This document shows positions 58,243-64,000 of a stretch of 64,000 bases of DNA, piece after piece. Source of the DNA: Bog-532 sp963720945 (lineage in GTDB: Bacteria; Actinomycetota; Actinomycetes; Streptosporangiales; Streptosporangiaceae); assembly GCA_963720945.1 (NCBI GenBank), contig CAVRHH010000015.1, forward strand, positions 1-64,000, in the 5' to 3' direction. The notes below the pieces were generated by a model. It had not been told where the DNA came from and made no database searches. It was given only the letters and a program-made list of their open reading frames with translations. The translations under genes and the position numbers were made by a program. Position 1 is the first letter of the stretch; every line of letters begins with the position of its first letter.

Positions 58243-58542
58243 ATGGCCACTGATTACGACAGCCCGCGGAAGACAGACGACGACCTCACCGAGGACAGCC
58301 TGCAGGAGTTGCAGGCCCGCCGGATGGACCAGTCGTCGAGCACGATCGACATTGACCCGGACGAGGTGGCTGAGTCACTTGAGCTGCCTGGTGCGGACCT
58401 GTCGAACGAGGAGCTGTCTTTCCGCGTTATCCCACGGCAGGCCGACGAGTTCACCTGCTCGCGGTGCTTCCTGGTGCATCACCGCAGCCAGCTTGCCGAA
58501 GACCGCAATGGCCAGCTTGTCTGCCGGGAGTGCGCCGCCTGA
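58243..58542 (+). CDS. DUF4193 zinc-ribbon-type protein
   Basis: 99 residues. An acidic N-terminus (DDDLTEDSLQELQARRMDQS, DIDPDEVAESLELPGADLSN) is followed by a C-terminal four-Cys site, EFTCSRCFLVHHRSQLA and LVCRECAA. DUF4193 is a conserved actinobacterial protein; the acidic-plus-zinc layout recalls RNA-polymerase-associated or dksA-like accessory proteins, but no function is proven. It begins the cluster that runs to dut and the TrkA genes. Confidence 0.9.
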   Translation: MATDYDSPRKTDDDLTEDSLQELQARRMDQSSSTIDIDPDEVAESLELPGADLSNEELSFRVIPRQADEFTCSRCFLVHHRSQLAEDRNGQLVCRECAA

Positions 58543-58706
58543 CGTCACTCCACCGTCAGTTGCTGCGCCTGTCCGCGGGGTAAGAAGAGGCCCGATCCCG
58601 GGAGCGCCTGAGCGGCCCGCCGCCGCGCTCCCGGTCGTGCCGGTTCCGTTTCAGCCCGCCCGGCCCGGGGCCGGGCCCACGTCAGTTTCGCTGCTCAGCT
58701 GCCCGC

Positions 58707-58982
58707 TCAGTCCTTGGCCGGGGCACCCTGATAGGCGCGCACCCGCTTGGTGGCGGCTCTCGTCGCCAGCAGCCGCACCGCCTCCATCACCACTCCGGTG
58801 ATCACGGCCCAGCCGAGCGCCTCCTTCAGTTCGACGTCCACGTCCTCCGGGTGAACCGGGGGCTCCTTCCCGGTCGCCCGCGTCCACGCGAACGCGATGA
58901 GCTTCCGGGCCGCGTACGCCGCGGCGAACGCGGCGATTCCCCCGGCGATTTTGGTGGTCATATCTGCGCGCTGGTCCGACAT
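58707..58982 (-). CDS. DUF4235 membrane protein
   Basis: 91 residues from the ATG at 58980-58982, with GGAGGAAG upstream. The sequence has KIAGGIAAFAAAYAARKLIA (helix 1), FAWTRATGKEPPVHPEDVDV and LKEALGWAVITGVVMEAVRL (helix 2), with a basic tail. This is the DUF4235 pattern: two membrane segments with a conserved W..TG..PP linker. The role is unknown. Confidence 0.87.
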   Translation of the reverse strand: MSDQRADMTTKIAGGIAAFAAAYAARKLIAFAWTRATGKEPPVHPEDVDVELKEALGWAVITGVVMEAVRLLATRAATKRVRAYQGAPAKD

Positions 58983-59066
58983 GCCGGTACTTCCTCCAAA
59001 CCCCATTGTCTGATCATTCCACGTACGGCCGGGTAGCTACGCCGGCACGCCGGCCGGTACCCGGGC

Positions 59067-59552
59067 TCAGCCCGCCGAACCCTGCGTGGCCGCGGCCGCG
59101 TCCTTCGGCCGGCCGCGCTCGATCACGGCGGCCAGCTCGGCCGGCCGCCGCGTCCCGATCAGCCAGTACGGAACCTGCCCGGCCGGGTCCCGGATCGCGA
59201 TGTACACGGCCGCCTTCAGGAACGGCCGGATCAGCGTATGCGCGGCGGGATCGGCCCGCGGGCCGCGCATCACCTCGGCCTGCCGGGCGTCCAGGGCCCG
59301 CACCTCGGTGATCCGGGACAGCGGCAGCACCGCCCCGGCCGCGCGCAGCTGCCCATCGCTCACCTCGATCAGGCTGGATCCCCACGCCACCAGCGCGGCC
59401 ACACTGCCGGCGGTCAGCACGGCGTAGACGATCACCACGACGGGCCCGCTGAGGTTCGCGTAGGCCGCGTACGCGCCGAGCAGCAGGATGACGGGGACGG
59501 CCAGCAGCCACCACGCCGTCGGCACGGTGAGCCGTTCGCGGTAATCACGCAT
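59067..59552 (-). CDS. DUF3093 membrane protein
   Basis: 161 residues. Two N-terminal membrane helices (WWLLAVPVILLLGAYAAYAN; VVVIVYAVLTAGSVAALVAW) are followed by a soluble domain with RITEVRALDARQAEVMRGP, ADPAAHTLIRPFLKAAVYIA and DPAGQVPYWLIGTRRPAEL. DUF3093 stands next to dut in most actinobacteria, where it is convergent or divergent with it; the function is unknown. Here an AI-2E-type permease gene lies between. Confidence 0.9.
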   Translation of the reverse strand: MRDYRERLTVPTAWWLLAVPVILLLGAYAAYANLSGPVVVIVYAVLTAGSVAALVAWGSSLIEVSDGQLRAAGAVLPLSRITEVRALDARQAEVMRGPRADPAAHTLIRPFLKAAVYIAIRDPAGQVPYWLIGTRRPAELAAVIERGRPKDAAAATQGSAG

Positions 59553-59582
59553 GCCGTCAACCGTAGTTGGTTAGATGGCCTT

Positions 59583-61052
59583 ATGGCGGGGCGGTCCGGG
59601 CCGGGTATCGGCCACAGGGCACGGCAGTTCCTGACCGCTGCCCGCGAGGGTGTCCGCAGCGCGGAGGAACGCCGCACCGCCGGGGAACACGAGGGGGAGA
59701 CCGGGCCGGTGCCGCCGCCGGACGGCGCCCCCGCGCTCACCAACGGCGTGGCTGGCTCCCGCCCGGCCGGCGGGCCCGCGACCGAAGTCCCGGCGGGCGG
59801 GCCCGTGACCGAAGCCCCGGCGGGCGGGCCCGTGACCGAAGCTCCGGCGGGCGGGCCCGTGACCGAAGCTCCGGCGGGCGGGCCCGTGACCGAAGCTCCG
59901 GCGGGCGGGCCCGTGACCGAAGCTCCGGCGGGCGGGCCCGTGACCGAAGCTCCGGCCGGCGCCAGGGGAGTCGTTCCGTACTGGCTGCAGGTCGCCGGGG
60001 GCTGGGCGTGGCGCCTGCTGTTCATCGGCGTTGCGCTCTACGTCCTCTACCGGGTGGCGGGCCGGCTGGCGCTGGTGGTGATCCCGTGCGCGGGCGCGCT
60101 GCTGCTGACCGCGCTGCTGCAGCCGCTTACCTCCCGCCTGAACCGCGCCGGCCTGCCGATGCTGGCCGCGACCTGGTGTACCCTGCTCGGCGCGGTGATC
60201 CTGCTGGCCGGCACGATCACTCTGGTCACGATCCGGGTGCGGGCGGAGTACAAGGGCCTGGTGACCCAGGTCCGGCACACGTCAGGGCAGATCGAGACCT
60301 GGCTGGCCGGGCCACCCCTGCACCTGAAGACCACGAGCCTGCAGGCCTCCTCAAACAAGCTGGTGAACTATCTGGGCCAGCACAAATCGCTGGTGGCGGG
60401 CACGGTCCTGACCGGCGGCCAGATTGCCTTCGAGGTGCTCGGCGGCATCGTCCTCATGCTCTTCGTGACGTTCTTCCTGATCAAGGACGGCGCGAAGATC
60501 TGGGCGTGGCTGATCCGCGCCTTCGGGCCGGACGGTAGCCAGCGGGCGAACCGGGCTGGCCGCGCGGCCTGGCAGGCCGTCGTGTCCTACGTCCGGGGCA
60601 CGGTCCTGGTGGCGGCGATTCACGCCGTCGTCATCGGCTCCACGCTGACGATCATGAGCGTGCCGCTGGTCGCCCCGCTGGCCGTCCTGGTCTTCCTCGC
60701 GGCGTTCATCCCCCTCGTGGGCATCCTGTTCGCCGGGACCGTGGTCATCCTGATCACGCTCGTGGCGAAGGGCTGGATCGCCGCGGTCATCCTGCTCGGT
60801 GTCTTCCTCGCGGAGAACCAGCTGGAGAGCCACCTGCTGCAGCCCCAGGTCGTCGGGCGCATCATCCGGCTCCATCCGCTCGCGATCATCCTGGTGCTCG
60901 CCGTGGGCGGCATCGTGGCCGGTATCCCGGGTGCTGTGGTGGCCGTCCCGGTGGCCGCGGCGATCACCCGCGCGGTCCCGGAGCTGCGGCGGCGTTACCC
61001 GGAGTCGGCTGGCGTCCCGGCCCGTGGCGACCCGGGTCCCCGTGCTCCGTAA
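59583..61052 (+). CDS. AI-2E family transporter with repeat-expanded N-terminal tail
   Basis: 489 residues from the ATG at 59583; TTAGAT (59571-59576) lies 6 bp upstream, so it is probably leaderless. The cytosolic N-terminus contains seven PAGGPVTEA-type nonapeptides. The membrane core has about eight helices with family features: LVVIPCAGALLLTALLQPLT, LVTIRVRAEYKGLVTQVRHT, ALVFLAAFIPLVGI-like (LAVLVFLAAFIPLVGILFAG) and ENQLESHLLQPQVVGRIIRL. The family includes the TqsA autoinducer-2 exporter and Na+/H+ antiporters; the substrate here is unknown. Confidence 0.87.
   Translation: MAGRSGPGIGHRARQFLTAAREGVRSAEERRTAGEHEGETGPVPPPDGAPALTNGVAGSRPAGGPATEVPAGGPVTEAPAGGPVTEAPAGGPVTEAPAGGPVTEAPAGGPVTEAPAGGPVTEAPAGARGVVPYWLQVAGGWAWRLLFIGVALYVLYRVAGRLALVVIPCAGALLLTALLQPLTSRLNRAGLPMLAATWCTLLGAVILLAGTITLVTIRVRAEYKGLVTQVRHTSGQIETWLAGPPLHLKTTSLQASSNKLVNYLGQHKSLVAGTVLTGGQIAFEVLGGIVLMLFVTFFLIKDGAKIWAWLIRAFGPDGSQRANRAGRAAWQAVVSYVRGTVLVAAIHAVVIGSTLTIMSVPLVAPLAVLVFLAAFIPLVGILFAGTVVILITLVAKGWIAAVILLGVFLAENQLESHLLQPQVVGRIIRLHPLAIILVLAVGGIVAGIPGAVVAVPVAAAITRAVPELRRRYPESAGVPARGDPGPRAP
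59766..59954 (+). repeat. In-frame 27-bp tandem repeat, seven copies
   Basis: Units of GCGGGCGGGCCCGTGACCGA followed by AGCTCCG start at 59766 and every 27 bp to 59928. Copies 3-7 are identical and the first two differ slightly. Nine codons per unit keep the frame of the AI-2E-type permease tail. Confidence 0.93.
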
Positions 61053-61137
61053 GCGCGATAGGGTCACTGGGCGTAAGGAGCTGGCGGCAGCATGCTGCGC
61101 GCCGTGACCCGGCCAGCCGTCCGAGGAATTGATGCCC

Positions 61138-61614
61138 ATGAACCCGCCCGCCGACCAGGTCGATGTGCTCATCCAGCGCCTCGACCCCGGTCTGCCGCTG
61201 CCCTCCTTCGCCCATCCGGGGGACGCCGGCGCCGATCTGTTCGCGGCCGAGGACGTGGACCTCGCCCCGGGTGAGCGCGCGCTCGTCCCGACCGGCGTGG
61301 CCATCGCCCTGCCGGCCGGCTACGCGGCGTTCGTGCATCCCCGGTCCGGCCTGGCCGCGCGGCACGGGGTCACGATCGTAAACGCGCCCGGCACGGTGGA
61401 CGCGGGCTACCGCGGCGAGATCAAGGTCACGCTGCTGAACACGGACCGCGCGCAGCCGGTCAGCTTCCGGCGCGGCGACCGGATCGCCCAGCTCGTCATC
61501 CAGCGGGTGGAGAACGTGCAGTTCCGGGAGACCGCCGCACTGCCCGGGTCGGCCCGTGGGGACGGCGGCTTCGGCTCCACTGGCGGCCACGCCGCCAGTG
61601 TCCCGGTACCGTGA
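61138..61614 (+). CDS. dut: dUTP diphosphatase
   Basis: 158 residues from the ATG at 61138 (GAGGAA about 10 bp upstream; ATG 61132 is an alternative). All five trimeric dUTPase motifs are present: DAGADLFAAEDV (motif 1), HPRSGLAARHG (motif 2), NAPGTVDAGYRGEIKVTL (motif 3, with catalytic Asp88), RGDRIAQLVI (motif 4) and ARGDGGFGSTGG (motif 5). It hydrolyses dUTP to dUMP, preventing uracil incorporation and feeding thymidylate synthesis. Confidence 0.96.
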   Translation: MNPPADQVDVLIQRLDPGLPLPSFAHPGDAGADLFAAEDVDLAPGERALVPTGVAIALPAGYAAFVHPRSGLAARHGVTIVNAPGTVDAGYRGEIKVTLLNTDRAQPVSFRRGDRIAQLVIQRVENVQFRETAALPGSARGDGGFGSTGGHAASVPVP

Positions 61615-61696
61615 ATCCGTTACGAAGGCCCATCGAGGGGAATCCCCAGCACATCGCGGGAGTTCTCCCACGGGAGATGAATAAGGAGCGTGTGCA

Positions 61697-62512
61697 GTGT
61701 TCCGTCGGCGTCGGCGCGAGGACGCGGACCAGGCCGTCCCTGGCAACCCCGAGGCAGCGGATGCCGCCGGGGACGCCGGTGACGGCTGGGCAGACTCCGA
61801 TGAGATAGGCGACTGGGACGACGGCTCCGCGCCCGGTGGCGTGGCGGGCGCCGCGGGCGGCCCCTGGGACGCCGACGACGCCTACCCGGAGCGAGACCGG
61901 GCCGACTTCGGCAGCCTCCTCGTCCCGATCGCGCCCAATCAGCAGATCGAGCTGGCCACGGACGGGCAGCGGTTCATCTGGGTCACGGTGAAGAACGGCG
62001 CCAGTGAACTGCGGGTGCACGCGTTCGCGGCGCCGCGCAGCGCGGGCCTGTGGCAGGAAGTGCGGCAGGAGATCGCCGAGGAGCTTTCCTCGGCCGGCAC
62101 GGCCGCCGAGGAAACCGAAGGCCCCTTCGGGACCGAGGTGTTTGCGCACGTAGGGGTGGAGCCGGGCAACCCCGCCGCGGGCACCACCCCGGTCCGGTTC
62201 ATCGGCATCGACGGCCCGCGGTGGCTGCTGCGCGGCCTGATCATCGGGGCCGCGGCGACCGGCGCCGAGCCCTTCGAGCCGTTCGAGGACCTGCTCAGCG
62301 ACATCGTGGTCGTGCGCGGGGACCATCCGATGCCGCCGCGGGACATGCTGGAACTGCGGCTGCCGCCCGAGGTTCAGCAGGCGCTCGAGCAGCAGCAGGC
62401 GGCCGAGCAGCAGGAGGCCGGCGGTGCGGCCGAGCCGGAGGAGGAGAACCGGTTCCGCACCACCGATCTCAACCCGTTCGAGCGCGGCCCGGAGTTCACC
62501 GAAACGCGCTGA
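61697..62512 (+). CDS. DUF3710 protein
   Basis: 271 residues from the GTG at 61697, with AAGGAG 8 bp upstream. A basic MFRRRRR start is followed by an acidic low-complexity stretch (about 8-70) and the conserved domain: FGSLLVPIAPNQQIELATDG, AFAAPRSAGLWQEVRQEIAE, RFIGIDGPRWLLRGLIIGAA and DIVVVRGDHPMPPRDMLELR. The Glu/Gln/Ala-rich C-terminus ends near FRTTDLNPFERGPE. It follows dut in most actinobacteria; the function is unknown. Confidence 0.92.
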   Translation: MFRRRRREDADQAVPGNPEAADAAGDAGDGWADSDEIGDWDDGSAPGGVAGAAGGPWDADDAYPERDRADFGSLLVPIAPNQQIELATDGQRFIWVTVKNGASELRVHAFAAPRSAGLWQEVRQEIAEELSSAGTAAEETEGPFGTEVFAHVGVEPGNPAAGTTPVRFIGIDGPRWLLRGLIIGAAATGAEPFEPFEDLLSDIVVVRGDHPMPPRDMLELRLPPEVQQALEQQQAAEQQEAGGAAEPEEENRFRTTDLNPFERGPEFTETR

Positions 62513-62635
62513 CGCCGCCACCCCCGCCCCGCCCCGCCCCGCCCCGACCTGGCCGGACCTGACCTGGCCGGACCTGGCCGCGCCGAATTAACGCACGGCA
62601 ACATGCCGTTAACATTGCCTGGCTACCGTGCTTTC

Positions 62636-62953
62636 ATGGGGTCACCTATCCGTGAGGAACACCGGGCTGAGCGGCCTCGTATCCGGATAGCGGGCACGGT
62701 CAGCGCCATCAGGCACGACCCGATTGGCGGCATGCCCGCGCTGGAAGCAGAGCTGTGCGAGGGCCCGGGCCGCATTGACCTGATCTGGCTCGGCCGGGCG
62801 AGCATTCCCGGCATCGAGCCCGGCAGCACGGTCGTGGCCGAGGGCAGGCTGGGCGTCCGCCGTGGCCGCGCTACGATGTTCAACCCGCGCTACGAGCTGA
62901 GCACGGGGACGCCGGCCCGGACGTCCGCACCGGAATTCCGGGCCGCCTGCTGA
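62636..62953 (+). CDS. OB-fold nucleic-acid-binding-domain protein
   Basis: 105 residues from the ATG at 62636; TACCGT (62624-62629) lies 6 bp upstream, suggesting a leaderless message. The single OB fold reads RIRIAGTVSAIRHDPIGGMP, LEAELCEGPGRIDLIWLGRA, PGIEPGSTVVAEGRLGVRRG and ATMFNPRYEL. It is the RecG-wedge-like OB protein commonly found between DUF3710 and the TrkA pair. The DUF3159 gene usually next to it is absent here. Confidence 0.88.
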   Translation: MGSPIREEHRAERPRIRIAGTVSAIRHDPIGGMPALEAELCEGPGRIDLIWLGRASIPGIEPGSTVVAEGRLGVRRGRATMFNPRYELSTGTPARTSAPEFRAAC

Positions 62954-63028
62954 TCGCCCCGCCCCCGCCGGGCCGATACCTGGCCGGCGGGCTGCCAGCC
63001 GCCGGCCAGCTGCGCGCGAGGCGGTCCG

Positions 63029-63688
63029 CTACCGGTCGGCCAGCAGCGAGGCGAGCTGATCCTCCACGTCCTGGCTGGTCACGAACAGCAGCTCGTCGCC
63101 GGCCTCCAGCGGGTCGTCCGGCTGGGGGACGATGACCCGGCCTTCGCGCAGGATCGCCACCAGGGCCGTGTCGGCGGGCCAGTCGATGTCCCCAAACCGC
63201 TGGCCGGCCAGCGGCGCGTCGGCGGCCAGGGTCAGCTCGACCAGGCTCGCCTCGCTCTGCCGGAAGGTCATCAGCCGGACCAGATCGCCCACGCTAACGG
63301 CCTCCTCGACCAGCGCCGACAGCAGCCGCGGGGTGGAAACCGCCACGTCCACGCCCCACGACTCGTTGAACAGCCATTCGTTGTTGGGGTGGTTGATCCG
63401 CGCCACGACGCGCGGGACGCCGTACTCCGTCTTGGCCAGCAGCGACACGACCAGGTTGACCTTGTCGTCGCCGGTCGCCGCGATGACGACATTGCAGCGG
63501 TGCAGGGCCGCCTCGTCCAGCGAGCTGATCTCGCAGGCGTCCGCCAGCAGCCATTCCGCGCCGGGCAGGCTGTCCGCCTTGATGGATTTGGCCGACTGGT
63601 CGATGAGCAGGACCTCGTGCCCGTTCTCGAGCAGTTCCCGGGCGATGGAGCGGCCGACCGCGCCAGCCCCGGCTATCGCGACGCGCAT
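63029..63688 (-). CDS. TrkA-type K+ uptake regulatory protein, second of pair
   Basis: 219 residues. The N-terminal Rossmann domain is VAIAGAGAVGRSIARELLEN (nucleotide-binding GxGxxG), with ADACEISSLDEAALHRCNVV and ATGDDKVNLVVSLLAKTEYG. The C-terminal TrkA-C domain contains LVELTLAADAPLAGQRFGDI and DPLEAGDELLFVTSQ. It gates a Trk/Ktr-type K+ channel according to NAD(H)/ATP. The ATG overlaps the upstream trkA stop (ATGA at 63685-63688 on the minus strand), so the pair is coupled (CeoB/CeoC-like). Confidence 0.92.
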   Translation of the reverse strand: MRVAIAGAGAVGRSIARELLENGHEVLLIDQSAKSIKADSLPGAEWLLADACEISSLDEAALHRCNVVIAATGDDKVNLVVSLLAKTEYGVPRVVARINHPNNEWLFNESWGVDVAVSTPRLLSALVEEAVSVGDLVRLMTFRQSEASLVELTLAADAPLAGQRFGDIDWPADTALVAILREGRVIVPQPDDPLEAGDELLFVTSQDVEDQLASLLADR

Positions 63689-64000
63689 CAGCGGCCTCCC
63701 TCGGGCCCGACGGAGAACAGATCGGTGATCCGGTCCAGCTCGTCTTCGTGCGCGATCACGTGCACCACGTCGCCTTCCTGCAGCACCGTGGCCGGGGACG
63801 GGATCAGGGCCTCACCGAGCCGGTCGACGAAGGCGATCCGGGTGTTCGTGGCCAGTTCGATCGCCTTGATCTTCTCGCCCAGCCAGCGGCCGGAGAAGGC
63901 CACCTCGGCGAGCACGATCTTGCCGGTCGGATCCCGCCAGAGCGGTTCGGCCCCCTCGGGCAGCAGCTTCCGCAGTATCTGGTCGGCCGTCCAGCGGACC
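63688..64000 (-). CDS. TrkA-type K+ uptake regulatory protein, first of pair, 5' end outside window
   Basis: At least 103 residues at the C-terminal end: WTADQILRKLLPEGAEPLWR, DPTGKIVLAEVAFSGRWLGE, AIELATNTRIAFVDRLGEAL and ATVLQEGDVVHVIAHEDELD. This is the last part of the Rossmann domain and the TrkA-C domain of a CeoB/TrkA protein. The N-terminus lies beyond the right edge. It is co-transcribed with the overlapping second trkA gene. Confidence 0.88.
   Translation of the reverse strand, partial: VRWTADQILRKLLPEGAEPLWRDPTGKIVLAEVAFSGRWLGEKIKAIELATNTRIAFVDRLGEALIPSPATVLQEGDVVHVIAHEDELDRITDLFSVGPEGGR

Overview
The window is a very GC-rich actinobacterial chromosome segment (roughly 70% G+C by eye, strong G/C third-position bias, many GTG starts). 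The family content (DUF2079, DUF397/DUF5753, DUF4193, DUF3093, DUF3710, GuaB1, an actinobacterial Fe-S type ferrochelatase) suggests a large-genome filamentous actinomycete of the Streptosporangiales/Streptomycetales type. The genus cannot be fixed from sequence alone. Many genes look leaderless: a TAnnnT-like -10 box lies 6-7 nt before the start codon.

1-1.7 kb: a TetR regulator (cut by the window edge) diverges from a DsrE-like protein over a double palindromic operator. An IS5-type transposase remnant follows. 1.70-10.87 kb: a compact integrative element of the actinomycete (pSAM2/AICE) type sits in the 3' half of a tRNA-Pro(GGG) gene and is bounded by 43-bp direct repeats. It carries a RepSA-type initiator, an excisionase, a tyrosine integrase, an HTH protein, an RRQRL-type zinc protein and an SprT-like metalloprotein, but no FtsK-like transfer gene. 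Its cargo is a two-gene STAND (NB-ARC) NTPase-TPR cassette flanked by about 110-bp direct repeats. The TPR array is a nearly identical 126-bp tandem repeat that appears to have grown in two-repeat steps. An identical 16-bp palindrome brackets the replication module.

11.3-25 kb: a GT51 transglycosylase, YqhA and GtrA membrane proteins, a DrrAB-like ABC exporter, a broken MFS gene, a DUF2079 membrane protein, a truncated SDR coupled to two acyl-CoA dehydrogenases, a small self-regulated HTH protein, an NPCBM-like membrane-anchored protein, an NAD(P)-binding protein and a DUF1707 protein. 25.4-28.3 kb: an intact aldo/keto reductase is followed by four gene remnants in 1.7 kb (alcohol dehydrogenase, phosphotransferase, GNAT, XRE/DUF5753) and a DUF397 gene. 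28.4-34.7 kb: a STAS protein fused to a kinase-dimerisation-like domain without its histidine, an RCK-pore-RCK potassium channel-like protein, a MarR/epoxide hydrolase pair, a TetR remnant, a transglutaminase-like protein and a LON-domain protein.

35.1-45.7 kb (all minus strand): LacI regulator, Opp-type permeases and ATPases, lipoprotein binding protein and GH3 glycosidase. Most of the genes are joined by 4-bp stop/start overlaps, and a perfect 20-bp LacI-type palindrome lies upstream. It reads as uptake and intracellular hydrolysis of an oligosaccharide. 46.2-54.1 kb: an ammonium transporter with a GlnR-like box, a repeat-rich secreted-tail protein, an alpha/beta hydrolase, GuaB1, a TetR regulator and a second DUF2079 protein. 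54.3-64 kb: a lytic transglycosylase, ferrochelatase overlapping an inositol-monophosphatase-family gene, then a cluster usual for actinobacterial chromosomes (DUF4193, DUF4235, DUF3093, AI-2E-type permease, dUTPase, DUF3710, OB-fold protein and two TrkA/RCK proteins, the last cut by the window edge).

A recurring oddity is minisatellite DNA: 22- and 23-bp units at or just after stop codons, and 27-, 45- and 126-bp units inside reading frames.
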